Positions 1 through 12,588 of a DNA stretch of 64,000 bases are shown here, piece by piece (the first letter of the stretch is position 1; the number at the start of each line of letters is the position of its first letter). The DNA comes from Aquilaria yunnanensis (Eukaryota > Streptophyta > Magnoliopsida > Malvales > Thymelaeaceae), in the NCBI GenBank assembly GCA_039654915.1, contig CM077599.1, positions 6,698,501 to 6,762,500 on the forward strand, in the 5' to 3' direction. A model generated the notes under the pieces. That model did no database searches, was not told the DNA's origin, and saw only the letters and a list, made by a program, of their open reading frames with translations. The position numbers were made by a program, and so were the translations under genes.

Positions 1-1943
1 AATCAAGGGTTTCAGGAGTGCCGGTGAGGGAGTTAGAGGAAAGCGTGTTGAAGAGGAATGAGAAGCTGTATAAGGAGGTGAGGAGTGGCAGAGATGGATG
101 GGTCGAAATGAAGGCAAAGGAGAATGGAACTTGAGAGATGAGGAGGGGAAGGACAATCTTGAAAAATAGTAAATTTTTTAAAGTTTTGGGTATAATTGTA
201 AACCAAACTAAATTCAAGATGGTTGGCTGTAATTTTAAATAATAGTTGACTGACGGTGTTAAAAAAACGGGGGTAAGTGTAAATTTTTAAAACTAAAGGG
301 ACAAGTGTAACATCATCTAAAGGTTAGGGGTGACTATAAAAAACACTTCTATTTAACATTGAGCAAAGCATCGAGCCCATGTTGAAGTTCATCATTTGAA
401 GGAAGGCTTGAAATTGATTAAGACTATGTACTAATTAAGGGTATGTGAGATTCGTCCTATATATTGATCACTGTCTAAGTTAATTAATTAATTTGGACTG
501 TCTAGCTCTGGCTTTGATGATCAACTCCAACAATTGAAGATTCCTCGCCGTGTATGCGTTACACATAAACGACAACAAGCGACTACTCAAGTAGGGGAAT
601 TAAGTGAGTTTTTTTTTATTCACATATACGCGTTAATTATAATTCCTACTCTTTCCTTCAAATTAATAATGCCTATGTTCCACTAAGAAAATGACTCTGT
701 AATTATAAAATCTTTCTAGAATAATATTTTTAAAATTTCCCTCCTAAATTATCGCTTAAAATATCCAAAATGGATCATCGACAGAACTGGCTATATTGGA
801 AGAACATCTGAAATGTTTTCGCGTGGGTACATTGTACCACCATGTTAATAATCTGGAGCATGTTGTGCTTAATTTAATTCATAAGCTACAGCACCCTAAT
901 AGAATTTAAATTACGCGTTTACATTTCTTGATTTACAGAGCTAATTAATTTACTTGGATGGTGTCTAAACTAAAAGCTTCTGTGCAATAAAATGTGGGAT
1001 TTTTTTAAAGGGGTTCTATGTAAATACATGAGTATTGTTGTACTTGGGGCGCACAATAAATACTAAAGGTTAAAATATTCAATAAAGTGAAAAATGAACG
1101 GATAGGCAGATCGAGCTTAGCTCAATATTTAAAGCTTGTTTGTAACTCGTTTAGACCTTTTATCAAACTAAGCATAAACAACATTTTAAGCTCGAATAAA
1201 AATTTTGGACCAAGCTCAATCTATTCATTATTTGGCTTGGCTCTGCTTGATTTTAGTTTTTTTCTTTTAATTTCATCTAGCAGCTGGAGCTGACTCAAGC
1301 TTGATTATAGCTCGTTCATGTTTTTTTTTTAATCCAAATATAAACAAAATATCAAGCTCTATAGATATTTTAAACCATACACAATTAGGCTATTTTTTAG
1401 CTCAGTTGAGCTCATTTTCATCCCTAATAATAATATAATTATATAAAAGGCTATTTTGAGAAAAATATGAAATATGAAGGAAAAAGTCTAGTAATAGCCT
1501 TTGAACCTATATGTTTATACTTATTTGATCCATTAACTTTATCTTGTCCTTGCGTTTTCCTACATTTAAAGAGAAAAAGTTAGCTGTGAAAAAAGTTCAC
1601 TATCTAGGTGGGAAGAAACATGAAAGGTCGGTCAAAATAAAACTTTTTCCAATGAAAAAATATTTGTTTAAAAAAGAAGTCACTCACTTTTATATGTTTT
1701 TAAGGTAAAAGAGATTTATTTTTTTGTTTAAATAGATGTTATTAAGTTTAGGGTGCGATTATCAAGTATATATCACTTATCACTAATTTTTTTGGAAAAA
1801 TGGGATTCATGTATCTCATAATTCATATGTGAATTTGGGTGAGGAAAACAAAGTATTAATTTAATGTCAAGCAAATAGTGAATCATACTATACTGAGATG
1901 GTGAAGTCATTTGAAAGTTGAAAAGATCGTAAATAATTAATTA
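1..1943. other. AT-rich intergenic DNA with MITE debris
   Basis: No gene is visible. Bases about 160-345 resemble the right half of the MITE family seen at 12144-12588 and 52648-53072 (phrases such as gtgtaaatttttaaaa and a terminal aaaggttaggggtgac). Bases about 1090-1430 carry repeated agctc/gagct words, ending in agctcagttgagctc, like a common plant MITE type. The rest is unremarkable. Confidence 0.5.
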
Positions 1944-2910
1944 GGCCAAAATCCCTATTGCTCCTCTGAACTATACTGACTCGGACATTTTGCATCTTGA
2001 ATTACCGAACGGATCAAATCAAACCCTCAACCATGTGAAATCGGCAAGTTGTGTCCTTAAACTCAGAGTCAATCTCACGTGATCTCATGTGAAATGGACA
2101 ACGTGACTTGCTTAACAGAATAGCAACAACCAGGTTGGCCAGGGTAACCTCTGTCGCTCAAAGAAAGGTAGGTTCAGGCCACCCTAGATTCCTTTGACAA
2201 GCAGCTGCAGCCCTGGCACGAGAAAGACTACTTCTTTGTCAGCCTCTACCTTGTTGTGTGAACCCTTCTATGTACTATAAAATCAAATCGAATTGCCCTC
2301 CTTAGAAGCCATAGCCCCGGCACGAGATAGAGAGCTTGGGATAGCAGTGGTGGATTCTAAGTACTATCAAATTGAACACAATAATTAGCGATGGTGTATT
2401 CTAAGTACTATCAAATAGAATCACCTCTCTAGGATTTCTTGTAGAAAGCTTGTTTCCTGAAGCATAAATCTCGGTTCTTGTTTTGATTTTGGTTTTGGTT
2501 TGGTTATAGTGGTTGCACAAGTACTGGGTTAGGGAAGAGGAATCGGCTGGTTGGGCTACATAGATTGAACTCAAATTTCACAGGAATTTTTGAATTATAT
2601 GCGTTGTGATCCCTATTTGTTCAAATCTGTAAAAATACTTACGATATGTTCGATGAAATGCCTAAGTGAATTTAGGTAATTGAAGTAGAGGTAGAGAGAT
2701 TGGACAAAGGGAATGGTAGATGTTAAATACCCAGTTGTTGCTTCTCCATTAAGCAAGTCACGCCGTCCATCGCACGTGAGATTGAATTTGAGTTAAAGGA
2801 CTAAACTGCCCAATTTTATAGAGTTGTAGGTTCGATTTCATCCATTTGGTAGTTCAGGGTTCAAAGTGTCCGAATCAATATAGTTCAAGGGAGCAATAAG
2901 GATTTTAGCC
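1944..2910. mobile_element. Non-autonomous Mutator-like element, long TIRs, 9-bp TSD
   Basis: The ends are inverted copies of each other: the left begins ggccaaaatccctattgctc and the reverse complement of the right begins ggctaaaatccttattgctc. The similarity runs about 200 bp inward on each side. The perfect direct repeat aattaatta flanks it (1935-1943 and 2911-2919). A 9-bp duplication plus long TIRs is typical of Mutator-like elements. No transposase is present. The interior (about 2130-2690) is unlike the TIRs and contains a short open stretch at 2617-2668 that resembles part of a PPR repeat, so it may be captured host DNA. Confidence 0.8.
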
Positions 2911-2919
2911 AATTAATTA

Positions 2920-5900
2920 AGAAGAATGTAATAGGGGATTTTTGGGAATAGAAAAACGAAGGAAATTAAGGGGATTGTCTTTTGTGGCGTCGCGGCTTGG
3001 AGTGGGGTGCCGGCATTCTTCTTCAAGTTACATAGTTTGGGGCCGGGCCTGGGCGGGTCTGTCGGGCCCTCTCATCTCACTTTCAATTCTCAAAATCAAA
3101 AGAATAGTTTCATATATTTTTCAAGGGTTGTTTATGAACAGCAGGAGGTCATTAAAATTAAAAATAATCGAACATTCCTTTTGGAAGGAAAAAAGGTTGA
3201 AAAATAAGCGAATAGTTAATTGAAACCGTTGATCAATTAGTATTTCTTATGTTAGGAACTTTTTTTTTCGATCGTAAATACAGTTGTTTAATTAAAAATA
3301 AATTCGAGAGACATCAGTTAGTCGAAATGGGTAAAATTCATCTGGTAGAGTGAAACCTTGCGGGAACATTTTAAGAAAAGCAAAGCTGAATGGCACATGT
3401 AATTAATACATGGGAAATTGAAACTTTTTTTTTTCTGTTACTTATAAAGGAAATGAAAATTTTGTTATACGCATAAATATATACAAAGTACAAGTATTAC
3501 ATAGTTATTAAGAAAATATTAAAAAGGAATCTGCCTGTTTTTTAAATTTTGAAAAGCGTAAAACCACATATTAACCGAAAAGCACGAAATGAGGGTTGTG
3601 GAGAGTAGAACCTCAGTTATCATGACTCGCGGATAGAGGTATTCGAACACGCAAAGGCTGCGGTGTTGGGGGAGAGAAAATGAGAAATTGAAGCTAAAAA
3701 TTAGGGTCTCGCTTTCACCGATGACGTGGGGCACAGGGAACCTTACAAACCGCATAAGTCTCTCCTTAGATGATAAGCTGCGTGACCCACACACAAAGAC
3801 ACAATACACACGACAATTTCATCTGATTCTTCCTCTGCTCTTTTCTTTATTAATATTTTACTATCTGGAAGAAAAAAAAAAGGGAAAAAAGTTGAATAAT
3901 TCAGTACTTTAATTTCACTAACTATTTAACTTCAAATTTGATAGACATGAAATGATATTGAGCTTATTAAGCATTCATTTAATTTTGTTTAAAAAAAAAG
4001 GAAAAAACTACTTAAGCAAGATTTAACAATTTAATCTACTAGATCAATACCCCACGAATTGCTTGGACTAAAATTTAGGATTTTGGCGTTCTCTTGAAAT
4101 TTAGGATTTTGAGGACTAAAATTATGGTACTTGACCAACATATGCATAGTCGATGAAGAATATGAAATCTTAGAAAGTAGGGGTGGCAGAAAGTTTTAGT
4201 TTTGTGGAAAGCAATTAATGAATTATTATAACAATTGGAAGGATCATTTTTAATTATCCAACTCCTTTTTTTTTTTTACCAGAAGAAGTTAAAATTCTAC
4301 CTTATAAGAAGTTCACTTTTTGGTAGAAATGCACGTTAGCTTTTTCAGGAGGCGATCACACAATTGTTTGAATAGAGAAGAAACTAAAATGAAGTAAAAA
4401 ATGATTTTTATTTTTTTTTCTTCGGTCTATATGATAGAGGTGAAGGGGGTGAGGCAGGGCGGAACTAAAGGAGTTAGCAAGGTTCCTGCCCCTCCTCCCC
4501 CCAAAATTGTGAGATGCATGTAATTTTTTTTTAGGATTTAAAATTAAATGTATTCTGGTATCTTCTCAAATTTTGTCAAATTTTCTTGTAAGAACTATAG
4601 TTAAAAAAAAAAATTGTTTTGACCCATCCTTATGGGTTTCATCTTGGACATTACCCTAACATCTGTAAGCTATACTTTTAATTCCCAAAAAAAGAGTTTT
4701 ATTTAAGGAGAAGTCTAGTGTGATGACAAAAAAAATGTATTGAGTATTTGTCATTAATACATCAAAATTAAGCTACATATACAAAGAATCGCGCATTGTA
4801 GAAGACGATAAACAAATTAACACCTGAAACATACATTTATATGCATAGAGGCAGTCGAATCTTCAAAACAGTGTGTATGTATATATATAGTGACATATAA
4901 TTAGAATCTGGATCCTAAGAAAAGATACCATTGATTTTCTCTCCAAAAGACGACGTTGTTGGTTTTGTTGAGAGGTGGTGCGAACTAGCTATTACTTCAT
5001 ATCAAATGTCAAAACCGAAAAGCAGAAAAATCTTATGATAGTTTATCTCGCTGATAATGAGAGATTATAGGGTGTTTAAATGGGCCTTTCAAGTGCTTTT
5101 CAACAATCGTGTTTTCAATCAGGACAATATATATATAGTAGCTTAGTACAGATGGGCCGGGCTATATAACACAAGATAAACAGCCCTCTCTTATTTATTT
5201 ATTTATTTTTAGAACAGCTTCGAGTATAGAATATATTGTTAACATGCTGAAGATCTTCCACCAGTTGATTGACGTGGAATTAAATTAGTATAGATATTCG
5301 CTGATTTGGTAGGTAAACGAGAATTCATTTGACCTGATCGATCATCGCCATCCATTTGCCACCAGATTCTGTAACTGATTATCCAAAAATAGCAACCTTT
5401 GTACCCTTTTACAGACTACGCCAAATTTTATACGCGCCTTCTAATTTTAAGTTAAAATTATAGTAAATCAACTGGTTCTGGACACATGAATGTTAAATTC
5501 TAATTAACACGACAATTTCAGCTCTTCAAAAACCATTATATTAACTTAAGCAACAATCTTTGATGTTGATATTAGAAACAGTAGCTTGGCTGCCACAGTT
5601 TTTTTTTTTTTTGGGGTCAGCCCATTGTTTCCCTCCACTTCCAACTGTGCTACAGTACTCTTCCAGTCTTTTCCCTTTCTACCTTGCAACAGAACCTTTT
5701 CGTCTCAATCATCAATTTCTTTTGCTCTAGCAATCATAACCTTTTTAGCTTTTTTTCTCCTCTGTAAATGTAATCCATATGAAAATTTTATATTTTTTGT
5801 TAATCGACCGTAATGAAGTGTGGGTTGAATTCTAATTTACACTATTTATGTATATAAATGAATGTTACACCTATTTTTTTTTTATATAAATGATCATATT

Positions 5901-6108
5901 CTTATTAACCGTGAGACATAAATATCTACCATAAAAATATAGCACTGGGGAAATTCAACTATATAAGCCTCACATATTTTCAGTCTCCGTGAAGAAAACT
6001 CTCTCAAATATTCATGATATATCTTATAGAAATAGACCAAGAAAACAAATAGAAAGACGAACCCATATACTAACAAATCACTACATAATTTGTCCAATTA
6101 GGTCCAAC

Positions 6109-6111
<3 letters not shown>
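2920..6111. other. AT-rich intergenic DNA
   Basis: No gene is supported; small open frames here lack homology that I recognise. Bases about 4440-4690 look like a degraded MITE, with a GC-rich start containing gggcggaactaaagg and an A/T-rich body. The stretch at 3590-3830 is less AT-rich and open on both strands but carries no recognisable motif. Confidence 0.45.

Positions 6112-6195
<84 letters not shown>
6112..6195. repeat. (TA)n microsatellite, about 42 units
   Basis: An uninterrupted run of about 84 bases of alternating T and A. It creates spurious tyrosine/isoleucine open frames on both strands. It is likely to be length-polymorphic and prone to assembly error. Confidence 0.97.
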
Positions 6196-6198
<3 letters not shown>

Positions 6199-6333
6199 TG
6201 GAAGAGGCATACTACCTTTTTAGGGACCAGAATAACAACTAGACCAGCTTTTGTATGACATGTTCGAGGAAGTGGCCAAAGGGCTGTGGATATGAATAAC
6301 AAATTAAGTAATGATGCCTTTTCATTTTTTCAT

Positions 6334-6548
6334 TGATGGATGTGCTAAGCCAATAAGTGTGGATTTGTATGTTGGTTTGTATTTGATAAAACTCTAGCTA
6401 TAGATAATATCACTCTAGTTGTAGATATTGTTTAAGTCTGTATTGGACTTTATCACATATGTAACGCAAAGCATGTATATAGCCAGGCATGACAAATGAA
6501 TGAAGCAAGCCTTCCAAAAATCTTTCTCGTTCCTTTTTATTTTCTTCA
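6334..6548 (+). repeat. 5' LTR of the copia element
   Basis: 215 bp, matching the 3' LTR at 10840-11033 along its length, including the shared block tgacaaatgaatgaagcaag. It carries an extra tandem segment around ctctagttgtagat that the 3' LTR lacks, so it gained a duplication or the other copy lost one. It ends CA immediately before the primer-binding site. Confidence 0.9.
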
Positions 6549-6617
6549 TGGTATTAGAGCTAAAATGTGGAAACTCTATGCAGTGAAATAACCTACTTGC
6601 ACTGAAATAATCAAACC

Positions 6618-9600
6618 ATGTCAGGTTTAGATGAGAATGAAAAAGCCAATAGTATGAATGTGACGTCCCCATACTATGTCCATGCCTCAGATAACCTCAG
6701 ACAAATATATGTGAGCAAGCTGTTAAATGATGGAGAATGGGTAAATGACATGAGCAATGGGTTATTTGCTAAGAATAACATTAGCTTCGTAGATGGAACA
6801 ATTACAAAGCCACTAGCAAATTCATTGGAATTAGGAAGCTAGCTTGCTGTGCAATGCAATGGTCAAAGGTTGGTTGAAGAGTGTCATGGAGAAGGAAGTT
6901 AGAAGCAGTGTTCTTTATGCTCAAACCGCTCAAAAGATATGGGTTAATCTTCATGAGAGGTTCAGGAAGGTAAGTGCTCCAAGGGCTTATTAGCCAAGAT
7001 GTTTTATTGTTTTGTTGAAACATGAAAAGCTCTCTATCTCATCGTATTACACCAAATTAAAGTGTTTTTTAGACGAGATGCAATCAATTGCACCATGGCC
7101 AAAATGCACCTATAATGGCTGTACTTGTGGCCTGTAGCTACAGTTTGTTGAGATGAAAGAAAGAGAGCAACTATATGACTTCCTTATGGGGCTAGATGAC
7201 AAAATCAACACGATCAAAACTCAGATCCTGAGCATGAAGCCAACATTGACTCTTGGTTAGCCTATCATCTCACAATAGAAGATGAGCAGTGAAGGCAAAT
7301 TTCCTCCATGAATAAACCCACAGTAGAGGCAGTGGCTTTTCAAACTCACATTGCTTATAGCAATAAGGGTGCAGGAGAGAAACAAGAAAAGCCAAAATGT
7401 GCAAATTTTAATAAGTAATGGAATGTAAAAAAAACTACTTTAAGATAATTAGGCATCCAGCTAGATAGCATAAAAGAGGAGGACGCAATGAGAAGCCTGG
7501 GTCACAGAACAACAAAAAGACAAAACCCAAGGCTGCATAAGTTAGTAGTGACAGCAACCCCATACTTGGCTTAACACAAGGGCAATATGATTGACTTCTG
7601 TAGTATTTGGGATGCGAAGGTAAACCATCCAAAGTCATTGACTAAAACACACCGACGGTGAACATGGCTAGTAAGATTAATTTTGTAAAGCCTTGGGTAA
7701 TTAATTCAGGAGCAATAGAGCATATTACTTGTAGTGCCGAGTAGCTTAAGATAAAGAAAAAGAATATCATACGATTATTGGTCAATACACCTAATGGTAA
7801 AAGTATTTCAGTTAAAGGAGTTGGCAAGCTAAACTTGCCAAATAGGCTGTGCATTAATGGAGTCTTGAATATTCCTGAATTTAAATGCAACTTACTTTCT
7901 TATAGCAAGTTGGCAAGAGATTATAACTGTGCACTAATATTTGTTGCTGACCTTTATGTGATACAGGACTTACCTATGATGAACCTGATTAGAGTGGACA
8001 GATTTTGTGATGGCTCATATCTCCTAGAGCCATTTGTATGTGGAGGTGTAGCATTGGTAGTCAGTGGATTAAAAAAGACAAAACTATGGCATCAAAGGCT
8101 CAGACATACTTCTAACAGTAAGGTTAAGTTGATTTAGTCAAATTCTAATGTAGTTAGAGGAGGTGAGGTTGAGCTTTCTGATTCATGTATATGAGCAAAA
8201 ATAAACTAGATTGTCATTCTCTGAAAGTATAATAAAATCATTTGTATGTTTTGACTTGGTACACTGCGACATATGGGGCGGATATAAGACACTGTCACAA
8301 ACAGAAGCACATTATTTTCTCACATTTGTATATGATTATAACAAAGGCGTGTAGTTGTACTTGATGAAGTATAAGTCAGACATAGGCCCTTTTTTGCCTT
8401 ATTTTTTGAACATGGAAAAAATACAATTTGGAAAGAAAGTCAAACAAATCAAGGCAGATAATAGGGTGGAGTTTTAGTCAAATTTTATGCTACAACTTTA
8501 CAGAGAATGAGGTATTTTGTTGCAAACAGCTTGTGTTCATACGCCTCAACATAATAGGGTTTTAAAAAGGAAGCATAGACACATTTTAGAAATTGCATGT
8601 GCATTAAGATTTCATGCAGGGTTGCCCATAAGTTTTTGGGGAGAATGTGTGCTTACAGCAGTATACATCATAAATAAAACTTCCATTAAGGCCACTGGGA
8701 ATAAAACCACCTTATGAGATTTTGCTTAATAAAAACCCCTCTTATGATTACTTGTGAGTCTTTGGGTGTTTAGTATATGTGCATGAGAAAGCGAAATATG
8801 ACAAGTTTGGCGAACGGGGGGAGATCTTGCAATTTTGTTGGATATCCAAAAGGGTAAAAAGGGTACAGAATATATGACATTGAGGGTGACAAAATATATA
8901 CGTATAGGGATGTGATTTGATTTGAAGATAAGTACCTCCATAATGACAAGTCACAGAAGACTCATCATCTCGAAACCCAAAAAATAGATTTTTCTTTCCT
9001 TGATGATAAGCCCATTGTTCAACGATATAAAGCCTCTGAATTTGAAAATAAAGCGCATATTAAAGAGATGCCCATGCAAGACGAGGTGCCTATGAACATT
9101 GATCCAAGTATTCAAGAAATGAATCTTAATAATGACATGCATAACAATGTTTAACGAATTAACAAGTCAGACAGCTACCAAAATGTCTCAATGACTTTAA
9201 AGTATAATTGCCACCTCATAATTTACTCCTCCAATAGGTAATTTGGTGGTATACCCTATTTTCCATTATTTCTCATGTAATAAGTTTTCATAGTCACACA
9301 AAACATTTTTAATGGCCTTCACTTTTCATGATGAGCCGAAGACATACTTTTAAGCTGCCCAACATAAACATTGGAGAGAAGCCATGAAGCAAGAAGTTGA
9401 GTCCTTAAAAAAGAATGGGACATGGAACTTGGAGGCATTATCGCAGAGAAAACATATTGTAGGATTCAAGTGGGTCGATAAAATAAAGTATAGGGCCAAC
9501 AGAGAAGTGGAGTGAAAAAAACCTGTTTAGTGGCAAAAGGTTTCACACACCAAGAAATCTTCATTCTTGTGGCAAAGCTTGTGACAATACGATGCTTACT

Positions 9601-10903
9601 GGCAGTAGTAGCAAAAAAATAGTGGGAGGTTCACCAACTTAACACCAATAATGCTTTTCCCCATGGTAATATAAAAGAAGAAGTGTATATGCATATCCCA
9701 CAAGGATTCACCAAGGAGGGGGGGGGGGAGTATGTCGCTTTAAGAAAGTCGTTGTATGGCTTACGACAAGCCTCACACAATTGGCATCACAAATTCATAG
9801 ATTTTATTTTTTATATTGATTCCAAGTAATCAAGGGCCGAACATTCTTTGTTCATTTACAAAAATGATGGAAGTTTTGTGACGACATTAATTTATGTTGA
9901 CGCTGGGAATGACAAAATGAAGATTTAAGAGGTGAAGGACTACTTAAACAAAAAATTCAACATCAAAGATCTTGGACCCCTAAAGTATTTTTTAGAGATT
10001 GAAGTTGTGAGAACACTAAATGATTTGGTGCTTAGTTAATGTAAAAATGCATTGGATATCTTTAGGAAACAGGCATGCAAGGTTGCCGGCCTAGCAGTTT
10101 TCTGATGGAGCAAAACTGCAATCTATGCGCAAATACTGGAGGACCATGTGTTGATGTGTAAATCGTCAATTAGTTGGACGACTCCTTTAGTTAACAGTCA
10201 CTAGGCCTGACTTGGCTTTCGCGGTGAATGTTTTGAGTCAATTCATCACTAAGCCAAGGCAAGCCCATATGCAACCCTTTGAATGTGTCTTGCGATATCT
10301 GAAACTTCGGCTGGGACTAGGAATCCTACTGACAAATACAGGAGATTTATACTTAAAAATATATAGTGACACAGACTGGGGTGGTTGTCAAACGACACCA
10401 AGGTTCTACACATGCTACTTTATCATGCTAGGAAGAGCATATGTTTTATGGAAAGCAAAAAAGCAATCTGATGTAGCACATTCTTTTACAGAAGTAGAGT
10501 ACAAGGGCATGGCCATGATTGTGAGTGAAATTCTCTAGTTGCAGTGGTTATTAACCAACTTGCAAGCACTACAAACACAAGCTACAACATTATTTTGTGA
10601 AAACCAAACAACATTACATATTGTCGTGATCCCTGTTTTTCATGAGCAAAACAAGCATGTCGAAATGGATTGTTACTTTGTCGAGAACGCATTCAATCCA
10701 GTGAGATAACACCAAGGAAAATATGGATAAGAATGCAACTTGCTAACTTGTTCACCAAAGATTTAAGCAAGGGAAAATTTGAAAAACTGATGTCCAAGTT
10801 GGGCATTATGAACCTTAATGTGCCAACTTTGAGGAGGAGTGATGAAGATGCTAAGTTGATAAGTGTAGAATTGTATGTTGGTTTGTATTTAATAAAACTC
10901 TAG
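6618..10903 (+). pseudogene. Degenerate copia gag-pol
   Basis: This remnant once encoded the capsid and enzymes of the element. The Gag start (6618) shows SPYYVHASDN, the copia gag signature. Protease is near 7690-7960: the usual D-S/T-G active site reads NSGA, so the catalytic Asp codon has become Asn. The pre-integrase zinc region is near 8085 (LWHQRLRH). Integrase core residues are visible at 8250-8710, including SFWGECVLTAVYIIN. Reverse transcriptase is near 9360-9990: KSLYGLRQAS is present, but the catalytic YVDD is YVDA. RNase H and the C-terminus lie at 10200-10830. Many in-frame stops, a poly-G run at about 9718-9728 and frameshifts exclude function. Confidence 0.92.
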
Positions 10904-11033
10904 CTATAGGCATTGTTCAAGTCTGTATTAGAATTTATCATGTATGTAACACAAAGCATATATATAGCTAGGCATGACAAATGAATGAAGCAAGCCTTCC
11001 AAAAATCTTTCTTGCTCTTTTCCGTTTTCTTTA
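10840..11033 (+). repeat. 3' LTR of the copia element
   Basis: 194 bp. It starts TGATGAAGATGCTAAG right after the polypurine tract and ends in TTTA, followed by the target duplication ttcat. Multiple substitutions relative to the 5' LTR, plus the missing tandem segment, indicate an old insertion. Confidence 0.9.
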
Positions 11034-12143
11034 TTCATTTGTTTGAGTCATATATATGTTTTATATTTAGATGGTTTTTTAGTCCAATTATATGTTAGTA
11101 TGTTGTAACATTTATTCATATCTATATAGTATACCCCTTTCTCTAATTAATAGTATACTAGTCGAAAAAGCTGATATGCCACTTTCTCTAATTAATGGTA
11201 TACCTACCTCTGTAAACTTGTATGATGTTTTTAAATATAAAAAGAATTCATTATTCATAAACGTCTCACTATCCATACATCACCGTTTTTTTCACCTCAC
11301 TTGATCAACTAATACCAAAATATACCAACTGGATTGATTTGTCCACCATAAAGTGTTAGACAAATTAGACAATGCTCCTATCAATAATAACAAAAAAGTT
11401 TTATATATGTAGGAGAAGAAAGAAAGAAATGATGAAAAAAGGATAAGAATGATTGATCTGGTTGAATAGCAATAATAAATCAACTAATCAAATTTAGATT
11501 GATACCAAATCCCGAGCATAGGCATGGAGAAAAAATCATTGCAACTATTAGGGAAGAGAAAGGATTTGTTTCTTTCATCGTAAACTTTATAAAAATTTCT
11601 ACAATTATAAAATCACTTTGATGTGTGTATATACTAGTAGTAATTATTGTAATTGCACCTAAGGGTCTAATATTAATTATGATTAGTACTATAATTAGAC
11701 GTACGTAATTTGCTCCATGGTCATCACCTCACGATGCAATTGACATCGAACCCGCCCATGTGCTGTGAGCTGTAAGCCTCACACATCAAAATAAAGCTCT
11801 GCACTTCGATTCCACCTTTCCCTTGTCGCATGAGAAAAGGGAATCGGTTTTCATTTGTATGGCTGTTTACCATATCTTTAAACTGAATTGTTTAAGATAG
11901 ATTATTCTTTTAACCCCCACAAAATAACGATATTTTGATATTGATGGCCGGTCCTCCTTTCCTAATTACCATCACAAAATCACTATTTATAACATCTTAT
12001 CATGAACAGTAATAAAGGTCATTGTCTTTCAAAAAAACGATTGATCTTTTTTAAATCTTTATCGCTTTCTTGAAAAGCGATCACCTTATTAGAGGCCTCA
12101 TCATTATTTTCCTAATTTTCTTTTGCCATAACAGTTTTTAACT
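11034..12143. other. AT-rich intergenic DNA
   Basis: No gene seen. A phrase close to ctttctctaattaatagtat is repeated about 60 bp apart near 11131 and 11180. Bases about 11710-11850 are less AT-rich but carry no recognised motif. Confidence 0.4.
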
Positions 12144-12588
12144 GAGTTAATTATAATTTACCCATTGAGGTTTAGATAAAATTACACTTTACCTATCCTA
12201 TTTAAAAATGTACAATTTACCCCTACATTTTTAAAACAGCCCAACAGTAACTTCTAAAATCTTAATTTAGACTATATAGTTGCCATCTTTAAGTAATTTC
12301 AATCTATATAATACTTTTTTATAATTAATTAATATTTAAAAAATACTGTTTTAAAAACTAAATGAAATACAGAAAGAAAAAATTAATAATTTAAAATATC
12401 CATTAACTGTAATAAAAAATACCATATAGATTAAAATTACTAAAATATAGTTATCATAATGTCTAAATTAAAATTTTAAAAGTTATTACTGGATTGTATT
12501 CAAAGGGCAAGAGTAAAGTGTAAATTTTTAAAATAGGGGGCAAAGTATAATTTTATCTAAACCTCATGAGATAAATTATGATTATCCC
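12144..12588. repeat. MITE with inverted ends (family with copy at 52648-53072)
   Basis: The left end has ttaattataatttaccc then gaggtttagataaaatta; the reverse complement of the right end gives ataatcataatttatctc then gaggtttagataaaatta. The interior (words such as acttctaaaatcttaa and aaaaaatactg) matches the element at 52648-53072, and pieces recur at 160-345 and 13470-13720. No coding potential. Transposon superfamily not assigned. Confidence 0.7.

Larger units (their letters stand above)
6334..11033 (+). mobile_element. Ty1/copia LTR retrotransposon, full-length, decayed
   Basis: The 5' LTR is 6334-6548 and the 3' LTR 10840-11033. The 5-bp target duplication ttcat lies at 6329-6333 and 11034-11038. 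Directly after the 5' LTR, tggtattagagc (6549-6560) matches the usual initiator-Met tRNA primer-binding site with one change. A polypurine tract (gaggaggag, 10831-10839) abuts the 3' LTR. The LTRs start TGATG and end CA (5') or TA (3', one substitution). The 5' LTR has an extra copy of a roughly 20-bp segment near 6395-6425. Internal gag-pol follows the copia order (PR, IN, RT, RNase H) but is full of stops and frameshifts. At 4.7 kb the length is normal for plant copia. It is an old, inactive copy. Confidence 0.93.

Noticed and set aside
5989..6302. Open frames on both strands over the TA microsatellite
   Set aside because: They consist of Tyr/Ile alternation produced by the (TA)n run.
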